This document shows positions 14,521-26,679 of a DNA stretch of 64,000 bases, piece by piece. Below the pieces are notes generated by a model. It saw only the letters and a list, made by a program, of their open reading frames with translations, was not told where the DNA came from and made no database searches. Positions within the stretch are counted from its first letter, which is position 1, and each line of letters begins with the position of its first letter. The translations under genes and the position numbers were made by a program. The DNA lies in contig NC_064439.1 of the NCBI RefSeq assembly GCF_023343835.1, positions 39,921,508-39,985,507 of the forward strand, given 5' to 3'. Source of the DNA: Lagopus muta (taxonomy: Eukaryota; Chordata; Aves; Galliformes; Phasianidae).

Positions 14521-15145
14521 CCTGGAACATCTGGAGCAACCTTCTCAGTTCTTCCCAAAAGCTGAATCCCTTCTTCCCAGGCCCATGATGGCCCCTGAGG
14601 CACAGAAACCCAACCCTGGGGCATCCATCCCACAGAAACTGTACCTTGCCGGAGACGAGCACAGGAGATCAACTCATTGCAGCTGTCAGAACTAACTGGG
14701 AAGCAGCTACCAGCCCCCACGCCAGCCCTGCATCTCAGGTGTCCTCAGGAAGGAGAGAATTAGCCAGGACTTTAATGCTGGATTAGGCTGCTCCAAGTCT
14801 TCCCCTTCTCTCCTACTCCCGGCTCAGACCAGGAAAGCAGGCGGGCAGCCTCCGGTGTGGGTTACAGCCCTGGGCTGCCCCTCAGATGGCCATGTCCTCT
14901 CCTTGACCCACAGCCCCTGCTCTGAGCCGTAGGAGGTGGCCAGGAGAGGGGACAGAGCTGCAGCTCAGCCCACTCCATCCTCTGCCCTGCAAAGTTGAGG
15001 CAAGGCATTTTGGGAAGGGTCCTCATTGTTCCATGTGCTGTGCAAACATCAACTGGTCCCAGGAGTCCATTTCATTCAAAACCCATCCATCAAACAGTGG
15101 GGAGAGCCCCTGTGACCAGGAAAACTACCCTCACCTGCAATTTTT

Positions 15146-15375
15146 TCATAGAATCATAGAAACATAGAATAGCCTGGATTGAAAAGGACCACAATGATCA
15201 TCTAGTTTCAACCCCCCTGTTATGTGCAGGGTCACCAGCCACCAGATCAGACTATTCAGAGACACATCCAGCCTGGCCTTGAATGCCTCCAAGGATGGGG
15301 CATCCACAACCTCCTTGGGCAACCTGTTCCACTTTTTAGACACTTCCCTTCTCTACAAAAGTCTTGGGGATGTTC
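15146..15375 (-). mobile_element. CR1 LINE 3' end
   Basis: Inverted tail (CATAGAATCATAGAAACATA) followed by CAGCCTGGCCTTGAATGCCT and CTTGGGCAACCTGTTCCACT. Truncated near 15375. Confidence 0.88.
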
Positions 15376-18300
15376 AGCTGAGCTGCAGGAATTCCAGTTG
15401 CCACAAATGGTCCATCGGCCCTGGAGGACCAAGCAACATAGTGTTGCAGCCTTGCTCTCACACTGCAAAGGAACACAAGCCATTCACTCTGTGGTTGCAG
15501 TAGCAACCATTAAGGTAACCACTAAGAAGCTGAAGTTAGCATGACTTGTTGAACAATGCTTTGTAGGCTTGCTGGCTGGATTTAGAGGGCCTGGCAGGCT
15601 GCCCTCTAACAGCAGTCATGTGGAAAACTGCGCAGAAGATCAGGCCGTTGTGATAACGTAATTTTTCTGAGAAGCCTGTGAATGAGCTCCTATGGATTCA
15701 AGACAAGAATCCCGTATTCATGTATTACAGCAACAAGAACTGGAGAAGATCTCATATGTGATTTTCCCCTGGCACTAAGAGCTTTGCCAAAAGCACTGTG
15801 TGCCAAAAGATGGGAGGGAGTAGAAGAAGATCACTTTGCATTTACCCCACTTCTCATCTTTCCTTAAACATCTGTTACTCATTTTTGCTGGAAAGAGGTT
15901 TGGGATGGGGAGGTAGATCACATATGGCCCATGGTCATCACTCTCACTTTCTGCTATACATTTCTCATTTTTTACACCATTTCATTTCCCGAGAGCGCTC
16001 AGATGAGATGTTTTCCTCCAGATAAATCATCAGCATTCCTTAAAAGTTTATTAAGCAGCTTTTGAGAAAATATTCTTGATCTGTCCTGCTGGACTGAATT
16101 AATATTAGAGATATCATTTTGCTGCCTCCCGATTTGCAAACTGAGGTTTGCAAATATGTCCACGACAAAAATCTGGAGCAGAATGACCTTCTTCTAGCTC
16201 TCAGTCTTATCAAAGGCACCAAGTCCTGTGAAATCCTATCTCAGAAGAGCAGATTCCTCCACTGATTACAAGATCTCAGGTAACTGGTGCTTCTTTTGGG
16301 TGCCTGATATTAAGGGGGGCAATCCCCTTTTTGGAGATGGGAAGGCAGACCCTCATGGCTAAGTCAGACAGAAGAGCTGCAGAAAGAAACATGAGCTGCA
16401 TATTTTAGTGGTACCACATTCCTCCCATCAAGCATTTACCCATCCAAAGTGGATAATTCTCCCTGGTTAAACATCTTTCACTACTGGATCCTTTCCAGCC
16501 TGGCTTTCCTCCAGTCAGGTCCTACGTGAACAAAGTATGCCAAGACCTATTTTAATTTGCCAAGCAAGGGTTCATGCCCGTGGGAAAGCCAAATTGCCTT
16601 CAAGAAGGCATAGAAACAGACAAAATGCCTGTGTGGACAGCTGATGCAAGACTCATAGCTTGGGGAGACAGTGGAGCCGAAGGAGCTTGTGCCAAAGCAC
16701 CACGAGGAATTCACATTGTTCACAATGAACAAACATTGTGTAAAGTGAAATTTGGGTCCAGCCTCTTTTCTTGTATAAATCCATTTGATTTTTGGGCTAG
16801 GCACATGATAGCCCCGTGACTCCCAGCACTGACGCAGTCCCATGCACATCAGCGGTCTTATGGCCAGTGAGACAGCTTGGTGAATGTTTTCTCCATCAGG
16901 TAACATTTTGGAAATGATGATTAAGCAAAGCTTAGTTCCTTCCTCCCAAGTCTCATTAGAGATTGAACTAAGAAAGGGGCTGCCCAGCAAGCCCCACGCA
17001 AGCCTCAGGGGAGATCTCCACAGAGCTTAGCCCATGCGTTGCCCTCTCCAACCAGCATTCCTCATGGCTACCACTCCAAAACATTGCTGGTCCTGGCACG
17101 CAGGGCTTGCAGGGAGAGGCCATCAGGAACCAATGCTGCTCCACTTATTTGCAGAGCTGAAAGGTTTTGTAGGATCTCAGGGCAAATCTCACCTCAGGTG
17201 GCAGAGCCTGGTTCTACAGATAAAGCAAATAAACACCAACATGACACACAACGAGTTTTCCACTCATCACTAGATAAAGGCATATGCCCAGAATAGGTCT
17301 TGAACGTATGGAAACAGAAAATGCAGAGCAGTGGCTTTGTGCCAATGAACATTTTAAGCAGAGAATATGCCTGCTGAGCAGCATTTCCTCCTGTGTGAGG
17401 AGGAAGAGGCATTACCTTGAGTACAGCCTTTCAGAGTGATTTTGCAGCATGTACATTTCAAACCACTATCACCCATCTTGTTGGTATCTGTGACATACAC
17501 GATCATCTACTGTATCAACCTAATCAAATGGTATCATCAAAGAGCAAAATCAAGCAGTGCTGTGCTCCTCAGCCACAAGATGAGTTCAGCTCGCCTCCCT
17601 TTTTGCAGAGGCCTCTGCCCATGGCTGTGCTCAGGGCACGCTGCTCGGCCGCTGCTGGTCCGGAAACACAGTCAGGAGGCCCAGCAGAGGGCTGGGGTGG
17701 GACAAAGGCAGCCCCAGAGCAGGCCTGGGGTCGTGACACTTGACCCGCTCGCTCCATTTCCTCTTTGAAACCTGATTACATCTATTTTTAGGGCCGTGCT
17801 GGGAGAAGGAGGGGATGGGGTGGCCGGACCCTGCCTGGCAGAGCTCCAGTCCATTTGCACACCCAGCACTACGAGGGCTCCCGTGTCAGTGGCCATCTGG
17901 TGCTCGTGCAGTGCTGCAGAGGAGGGCACTCGCTGCTTATTCCTCCTGCCCCAGGCCTGGCAAGTCTCACACCACCCACACAGCAGCATCTCCTGAACAC
18001 GTTCAGCACAAAACCCGCTGGGGCCATGCATCTAACGCGACACTCACATGTTATTTCACGTACTCCTAACACACACATGCAGCTCTCTGCTTTGTGTTCT
18101 CTTTTAAAAAGGACCAGGGCATGGTCAACCAATTCTCTTGGCTGCTTAGCAACAGGCAATTGAGACCGCCTATCAATTCTCAGTTTATAATAACCTGAGG
18201 CAGACCTAGATTTTTGTTTTCCCTGGAGCTTTTGTCTTCCCTCCCCTCCGTAATAAATACCAGGAATCTGTGGGCAGCATGTGTTGGAGATCCCCGGTGG

Positions 18301-18540
18301 AATATCTTTCATCACATGTGCCGGGTGGCTCCTCTGGCAGGAGAGCTGTGAGCTCAGGCACCTTCCCTTTGTCAGAGCACTGGAGAGAGTCACCCTGCAC
18401 CATGCTGAGCCTCGAAGTAGGTTTATCTTCAGATAAATAATTGTGAAAAACAGGCATTGCATTAAAAAAGATCCAAAGATTTCATCTGTACAGACAAACT
18501 GTTGTTTGAGCAGGGAATTGTTGGGAGCGGAGCACAGCAT

Positions 18541-18605
18541 CAGGGAATATCCCAAGCTGGAAGAAACCCATCAGGGTGATTGAGTCCAGCTCCTGGCATC
18601 CAACA
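18541..18605 (-). mobile_element. Short CR1 3' end fragment
   Basis: CAGGGAATATCCCAAGCTGG and GATTGAGTCCAGCTCCTGGC match the inverted CR1 3' end. Only about 65 bp remain. Confidence 0.6.
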
Positions 18606-20504
18606 GGGATTACAGAAACATGGCGTCGTGGCAGCACTTGAGGAATTGGGAAATACATTAAAACACGTGGGCTGTGGTGCAAATCATTGGCAGTTTCACT
18701 GAAGCTACACAATGACTTGCTCCTGCAAAACTTACATGTAATCAGGACCTCAAAGAGTTGAGAAAATGGTTCTAGTGTGTGGGAAAATGACCCATAACAA
18801 TGCTGTGTAAGCTGTGTTAAACTACTTATTGTACTCACACGCATAATGATATAGTAAAATTCTTGTTGGCAAAATGTCTTTTCAAAATTAAATGATGCTT
18901 GAGCCTCGCCACCAGGATTTTCTCATCCCAAGTCATGTTTGTAATAAACTTTATAAATACAATAAAATATTACACAGTTCCAACACAGAAACCCAATGGG
19001 GAAATTACGTCCATTTCTGTTAAACTAAGTGGTGGATCTTTGTTGCTGGCATTAGGGAACAGCTTTGTGCTTGGCTCGAGATATGTTCTTGAAAATCCCT
19101 ATAGCTCTCTATGAATAATTGAAGACAGTATATAACCAGACGCTTGTTTGCTACCTCCAGAGTTGGATCCTAGAGGACCATTAAATTAATTTTTAATAAC
19201 ACGCTATAGTTAAAGTTATGGGACACAAAATTTCACTCTAAACGTGTTCGTCGTAAAAAAAATAAAATGAAACCCCAAGGTTACAACCTGGGTAGCAGGA
19301 GGCTTATGGCGACTAATAAAACAGAAAGGGAAGCATTAGGAGGGCTTACTGTTATTCCCATTCGTTTCTCACATACCTTTTGTTACGCCTCAGGTAAGGG
19401 CTCTGCCTTTACCTCAAGACTTACTCCAAAACTTCCACAGTGCTGTGATGGTAACACCGAGGTTCTCCAGGTCTCTTCCCTCACACGGTCATGTTTTAAT
19501 TTTATTTCCCCTCTCAGAAATCAGGAATTGTGCAGGTCATTTGCACAGTCCCACCCGTCACAGTTACTTGTCAAGCAGGGCCAATGACAAGGCCATTTCT
19601 GCCAGTGCCTCGGGGCGATGCTGAACGTGCTTCGAAAAATCATTATCCAAGAACATGGTGTCATAAATTGTCTGCAGAACCAATCGGTATGGAACAAAAT
19701 TATCATTAGGAAATGCTGCTCATTTTATGTAATTACTAACTGCACCTAGGCTTCTGTTAATTGATGCCAGTATTTCACCTGGTATTAACTCTGCTCTTGA
19801 GAAAGGCTGGCTTATCTCTGAAATAAACAAGCATAACAAAGCAAGGAAGCAATTAAACAGCATCATCTTTAAAACAATGAAAAAAGAAGTTTTCAAACAT
19901 CCCATGCTATGGGTAGCTCCTTAATTCTATAGAATCTCTACAAAGTACCACCAGGGCACCTCCAACACTTGTGCTTCAGGCAGAGTGAGACAGATGTGCT
20001 CAGCGCACCGCCCCTTCCACTCTCCTCTTAAATACTGCTCTGTTTGTGCAAATTAAATGTATATGTAGAAACACACAGGTAAAAGTTTGATTCAGTTATC
20101 ACTAGATAGAATATGGTCCTCTTTATGGTCTTCCTCTTTATGGTCTCATTCTTATCTCTCAGGTTTCAGAGTTTCCATTTATTTTCACGCCACGTCTTCT
20201 CAGCTTTTTATGTACCCATATCTTCAATTTAATGCCTCATACCAACACTTTGAGTAACAGGCTGTTTTACAGCCTCCCATCCAGATGCGTACTGGGCTGA
20301 TGAATTTACAGAACATAAATAATTTATCAGAGATAGATCAGGTCTCATGCAAACATGCAGGAACTACCAGCCATAACAAAGAACAAATTTTTCTTCTCAT
20401 GCATTATAAAGCTGTCACTTCCAATACATGAACATTTGAATATTAATGTCAGCTACACGGTACCCTGTATGCACTATGTCAGCCGTTAGAGGGACTATGC
20501 ATCA

Positions 20505-20985
20505 CATAGAATCATAGTATCACAGAATCATAGAATGGCCTGGGTTGAAAAAGATCATCTAGTTTTAATGCCCCTGCTATTGCAGGGTCACCAACCAGCA
20601 GACCAGGCTGCCCAGAGCCACATCCAGCCTGGCCTTGAATGCCTGCAGGGATGGGGCATCCACAGCCTCCTTGGGCAACCTGTTCCAGTGCCTCACCACC
20701 TTCTGCGTGAAAAACTTCCTCCTAATATCTAACCTAAATCACCTCTGTCTCAGTTTAAAACCATTCTCCCTTGTGCTATCACTATCCACCCTAGTAAACT
20801 GCCGTTCCTCCTCCTGTTGATACACTCCCTTCAAGTACTGGAAGGCCACAATGAGGTCTCACCACAGCCTTCTCTTCTTCAAGATGAACAAGCCCAGTGC
20901 CTTCCACCCTTCTTCAGAGGAGAGGTGCTCCAGACCTCTGGTCACCTTAGTGGCCCTCCTCTGGACCCACTCCACACAGCAATCA
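20505..20985 (-). mobile_element. CR1 LINE 3' end
   Basis: Inverted CR1 starting at the tail (CATAGAATCATAGTATCACA) and running through CCAGCCTGGCCTTGAATGCC into RT-coding sequence to about 20985. Closely similar to the copy at 33661-34012. Confidence 0.92.
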
Positions 20986-22879
20986 CACAGGAATCTTCCC
21001 CTCATTGGAAGTGCAGTGAGAGCTCTAACATTAGCACACATTAGCAGTGCTCCTTGGTAAGCGCTTCCTGGTAACTTTACTTAGCTGTGAGATCGATAGA
21101 TTTGCATTTATTCTTCAAACACCTTTTTGAGTATTCTGTGATGGTGTAGTTACATAAGCATCTAGTAAGCAGGAAACAGGAGTTGCCCATGCCCTTATGG
21201 TTATAAAACAAGTGCAATTCAATCACTCCATCTAGAACTATGCCCCGCTGACCTACCAAACTCGAAACACCACATTAAAAAGCCAGCCCTGAATGTGAGG
21301 CTCCCAGGAGCAGGGCAAAGCAGTGGCAGCACAACGTGTGGGTAGGACAAAGTGCTATCAAGGAAACGCCTTGATCTTCAACTGCGGCTGCCAGATCACA
21401 GGGCAGTCCTGAGGGAAGACATCAGGTTCTCATCCGATGGCTGCTTTTAGCAAATGGCCCCAGAATATCCTGTTACAGGCAGAGGGTGCACGCGGCTACC
21501 ATGGGCACCCGCTGACTGCTTGGCTATGGCCCTGCAACACAGAACATCAAATGGCAAAGCAGATGATTAAAGAGAACGAATCAAAAAGAAATTAAAGCCG
21601 GCTGTGATCGTAAGCTACATCAAATTGTCTTTTGTTCTCCAGAGCTGCCAGGTGGGGATGATGGAACTAAATTAACAAGATTATAAGCCTGCTCTTTTTA
21701 TCTAACCTCAGCGTTAAGCATCATTTCGTGCTGCTGCAGTCAGTACCTCTGGCACAAACGCTGGCTGCTGTCACTGTTCCAAAATCCTATTTACTTCCCT
21801 TGTTGAAACCCACGAGAAGTGGGGACCCAGCAGCTCATTTTATGACATCTGCTAGGGGAGCAGGGAGGAGGCTGTAGTCAGCACAGCCCACAGCAGAGAT
21901 GGAGCCTATTTAAAGCTGGTCTCTTTTGACAGACACGTTAGGATGAGCAAAAGTGTCCCCAGAACTATTTAAATTTGCTAAAATAGAGTCACACAACATC
22001 CAAAAGCTATGGAAAGGAAATCACGAGGAGACTTTCAGAATGCAAAACAAAAAAACAAACAAACCCAACAGAAACAACACCCAGCAATTCTACCAAATAA
22101 AATATCTTCAAAAGCTTCTTATTTTTTTCCCCCAGACATTACTGAGATGACAATCAATCAGTCTGGCTACTTTGACTTCGTACAACATAATAGCAGAGGA
22201 GTTAGCAAAAATGAAGTATTAAATTATTCAGCGTTTGAGCGATGGTGTAATGAAGATGTGGCTGGAAAGGACAAACTGCAAAACAAGTATTTTCCTCTTA
22301 CTGCAACCCATACTGCTGCTTCCTTCCTGGGAGAAATTCAAACGTTACTTTTCGATGCACAGAACTGAGATCTCTTGCTGTGTATTTTTAAGTCAAATTA
22401 TTCCAGTACTTACATGCAACAGAAAAACATGCTTTGTATCTCTCAATATTTTGTGTTTACAGCTGCCTTGCATTTCCTTTTTAAGATTCTCCTGTTGCAA
22501 ATCCCCACACTGTTAAGCTTATAAAGAATGTTAAGTGAAGAGGCTGAGCTTTGGATACATGGAGTACAGATGTAATTCATGCATAAGCCCAAGGAATCAC
22601 AAAGATAACCGTGTTTGGATACATACTGCATTCACAGAACAGCAAAATTACATTTTTAAGCTTTAAAATGCCACCATTTCCTCATAAAGCTTTTAAGCTG
22701 GAAGTACACAAACCAGATCCATACCATTCACGTTCTCCAAGGAAAGCTCAGATGCATTTTGAGTATGCACAAATACACCAGCTGCACTATTTACCTTAAG
22801 TCTTTTTCAAGATAACCACTATTTGTAATGCCTTGCAAAATACAGCAGCCATCCACACCTGAAGGGGGCTTCAGGAAAG

Positions 22880-23177
22880 GGGGGGGGTGGGACTTTTTAT
22901 AAGGGCAGGTAGCGACGGGACAATGTGAAATGGCTTTAAACTAGAAGAGAGTAGATTTAGACTATGTATTAGGAAGAAATTCTTCACTGTGAGGGTGGTG
23001 AGACACTGGAACAGAGAGACTGCAGATGCCCCCTCCTTGGAAGCATTCAAGTCCAAGCTGGATGGGGCTGTGAGCAGACTGGCCTAGAGGGAGGTGTCCC
23101 TGCCCATAGCAGGGGGCTGGAACTAGATGGTCTTAAAGGTTCCTTGCAACCCAAAATGTTCTATGATTCTATGAACC
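22880..23177 (+). mobile_element. CR1 LINE 3' end
   Basis: Contains ATTAGGAAGAAATTCTTCACT, GGTGGTGAGACACTGGAACA, a 3' UTR (GGGGGCTGGAACTAGATGGT) and the tail TTCTATGATTCTATGA. Preceded by a nine-G run. Confidence 0.9.
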
Positions 23178-25964
23178 CAAGTCCATTAACTGTATCACAA
23201 TAGCCAAAAGCACAGTGATCAGACGAGTACTATTTCACATATTTCATACAGTTTTTACGTATAGCTGAAGGCACCAAAGTTGCTTATCAAGCCTTGAAAC
23301 ACAAGCAGAAAACAGTAACTGGAATTCATACAGAGCTGATGCTACAAAACGTGAAAGCAGACACCTGACAAAATGGAAACTGCTGTTTGCCACTGCTTGC
23401 ATCTCAGGGCCAAAATATCAGATAGCTTCAAAATAACTCATTAAAAGCAATTAATTTATTCTTAAGTTCCCACATCTTTATTCTAACGTTGAATCTTTTA
23501 ATTTTCTTCTGGCAGCTGCACTAAAACCTTAAGCTGTTCTGAGCAGCTGAACGACACGCTCTGGGCATCACGGTTTATTAACTCATGATGGATGAGCAGC
23601 ACACCTTCCAACTCTTTGATCGCTGGTAAAGATTTTTAATTATCTTTCACATGTTTACTGCAAGTTTCTACACGGGCAGAAGAAAACTCAAATGAAGCCA
23701 AGCATTCATAATTCAAATGGCAAGACATCAACTCTGACTAATTTAATATCAGAACCTGCTTTTAAAACAGTTCTTGAAACTTCAGTACTGGGCATGTTTT
23801 TTGTTGCTGGTCACAGAGCAAGTAGGAATTCTGTACTGACAGTAGATGTTAATACTCATTTAAAGCTATTTTCACAATGAGCTGATAGCACACAGTCTGC
23901 TGAGCAGGATTTGAGGTGTTCTGCCCCATTTAAGAGCAGATTAAACTTTCAAATCTCCATCTCTCCTTTGTCATTACGACAGAAGGCTGTCAGAATTCTA
24001 CATCTTATTTTCTCCCTCATTAGAACACCGGAAACCAGAATAAGATTCTGACAGATTCAGCCTGCATACAGCCACCTATACGGGCAGTTGTGTTCAAAAT
24101 AAAGCAAAGTTATCAAAATAAATATCTATACCATGTATTAAATTTAAACACTGGCTTTTTTCCCCCACAGTTTTTCTTAACGCATTTAAAGAATGTTTTG
24201 AGGACAGAATGCTTGTAAAGCCAACTCAACCAGTCTGCAGCAAAACTGACCTACAGAAAATGTGCTGTAAAAAGTCATTTAAGACTGAAACCGTACAGTG
24301 CTGAATTAATGGACTATAGACAATCTCAATTTTACTACAGCTCAACTTCTGAGCAGTTTTTAGAGATTTTAGCATGTCTCTCCTTTCCCTGGATGGGATA
24401 GCAGTAAAACTGAAAATCCTTGACCTACTGCACAAACCCAAGAGTCCAGACAAACGTCCAAAGGCTGATAACCTCTTCTGTGGGTTGATGTATTTTGCTA
24501 GAAGATTTTATACTTCCTCTCTAGAAGAATGGTAAGACTCATTGGATCTGCTCCAGATTGGAAGTGTCTAGCAGATTATTTCCATTACTCCCACATTTCA
24601 GCTCCATTCCATTCAGTCTTGCCAGGTCAGGATCCTCACCAGAAAATTATACTTGCTGAAAGATCCCACATTCTATTCATAAAGGCTCTTTACAGCTTAC
24701 ATTCCAGGCAGTTTTAGTAGTCTTCTTGAAGATTCAAAGAGAAGGTCCCCAGGTCTAGCTCCTGCTTTCCTGTGACATTAATATCAGTCCTCACTCAATT
24801 GCTTAGTGGGATTCCTGTTGCAGTCACATCAGATTCTTGGTCGAGTCTACTCACCTTCCCTCATCAAATGTTTTCTCTCTTCTACAGTCAAACTGGACAG
24901 CTGCTTCTCTTGCCTGAATGCTTGCAAAGAGGTATTCAATTCAAGCAAGAAAAAGAAAATTGCTTTTATTCTTAAAGGCAGCCTACTTGCAAAGAGCTAT
25001 TACAGAGAGTATTGCTAGGCTACAATTGATGGGAGTGCCTCACTTGCTTAATACAAGTGGGACATGGACATTATTGTCAATGCTAGACGGAATGAGGGGG
25101 AGTAACATGCAATGGAAATAAACTGCTTACTCAGAAGAAACTATCAGCCTATCTTTAGAATCTATCAGCAAGAATTACCAATAAATGGACTGAAGTAAAG
25201 GCCCAAGATCATCTCTGCTTCTGCCTCTGCACTTTATAAAAAGACAGGCTTGATATCATAATGGCTTCTTTTATCACTGGCACCAAAGTGACTTAAAACT
25301 GAACCTTTCACAACAGGGAAAAAACAAAAACAAAACAACAGGGAACCCCAACAACTACCTTCCCTCAGTACAGATGTAAATACAAGACAGATCAATATCA
25401 GACAAATCTTTTTTATTTTTTCTTTTGCCAGTTGTTATAGGTGAATTAAAGTCCAGAACCGTTAAGCTGTTAGTTCTTCTCAAAGGATATTTTTCAAAGT
25501 AGTAGCTCACATACAAAATACATCTTAGCATGTATTACAATGAAAAAGTGTTGACAAATTCACACTTTGAATTTTATTCAAAGAATAAAGTACCAGTAAA
25601 GATACACATTTGCTCTACAGAGCCTTACTGCAAGCTCCTTGCTCTCACTGAGAAGTACTTACTCTTGCAGACAATCCCACTCAGACCAGTGCTACTTTTC
25701 CTTAGATGATCCATTAAACTACTCAGGCAGTAAGTGCTGTGAATGGGATTTGCAATCTGTTAGGAGTGCCTGTTGAGAGGATGGTCTGTATTATGAAGCA
25801 AATGCTGGAAAACAACTGAATGACAGCTCCTTTACAATAAACGCAGACAGCACAACTGGCATACGTTGAAATTCTAAGGCAACAGTATTGGACCAGCACA
25901 TGAAACTGTACTGCAGACAAAACTTAAGCACTGTTTTCTTCTGCAGAGCAGTCATACTCTGATT
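23178..25964. other. Region downstream of TCAIM, no gene recognised
   Basis: AT-rich unique sequence with scattered hexamers TTTATT/AATAAA. May include a longer TCAIM 3' UTR. No repeat recognised. Confidence 0.5.
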
Positions 25965-26453
25965 TTTATTTTTCTAAATTTAAATTTATTAAGAGGTAGC
26001 AATATGGAATGCCAATACTGCCACCAGATAACTTATGTATTCAGTTCCTGCATTGAAAAAAATCCTTTATGACAATATGTAGTGTCTCATTCGAATAGTA
26101 TTCCCCATGTTTAAGGACGTCTATCTAGCAATACTTATGTATATTAAAAATAAAACACGTGCACATTTCTGCAGTCTTGCAACGTAACAACTTCTCATTG
26201 GTAACTATAAAAACGCAGTTTCGCACTGCTACCGTACACCAGGACTCCTACAGCAGTACAGAGAATGTACAGATCTCTTACCTACAGCTGGTAATACTGT
26301 GCATTGTGCAAATTGTCCAATCCCTTCCGAGCAGCAGTTAGAAGAAAATTTGAGGATATCAAAATACAGATTTAAATAATTTACTCTTAAAAACACCCAT
26401 ATTTATAGCCTCTTACAGAAAATAAACAATTCATCTGATTATCAGATATGTCC
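25965..26453 (-). other. TCAIM: Probable TCAIM 3' UTR with AATAAA signals
   Basis: Going down from the stop, the first canonical AATAAA hexamers on the minus strand are at 25990-25985 and 25970-25965, giving a 3' UTR of roughly 480 nt. Further hexamers (for example 25578-25573) leave room for a longer tail. No transcript evidence is available to choose. Confidence 0.4.
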
Positions 26454-26679
26454 TCAGCTTTTCCAGTTCCAAGGTATACACAGGTCTCCATCCTGCAGCA
26501 CGGAGTAGAAATGTGAAATGCAAAGGTGCATGCCTTGTAGGTACGGCAGTGATTCTTCCAGCAGTCGCTTACAACAATCTATCATCTGTGCGCTGGTGAC
26601 GCTGGGCTCCTTGTACAGCCGCTCCAAAGAAAACTTCTCAGCAGAAGTATCCATCAGCTCTTTTTCTGTAATCATCATC
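26454..26679 (-). other. TCAIM: TCAIM last coding exon and stop
   Basis: Acceptor ATTTGCTAG ends at 26680. Encodes FSLERLYKEP, IDCCKRLLEESLPYLQGMHL and CISHFYSVLQDGDLCIPWNW, then KS and TGA at 26456-26454. The C-terminus is slightly shorter than the mammalian one as I remember it. Confidence 0.94.

Larger units (their letters stand above)
12006..20504. other. No gene recognised
   Basis: Contains three CR1 fragments. The 17600-18000 part is GC-richer and has overlapping open frames on both strands without codon conservation that I can recognise. Otherwise unique sequence. Confidence 0.6.

Noticed and set aside
16547-16990. 147-codon minus-strand frame
   Set aside because: Sequence looks random, with no family resemblance and no splice or promoter context.
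17869-18555. 228-codon minus-strand frame
   Set aside because: No recognisable motif, a CR1 end is included at its start, and plus-strand frames overlap it over 17796-18163.
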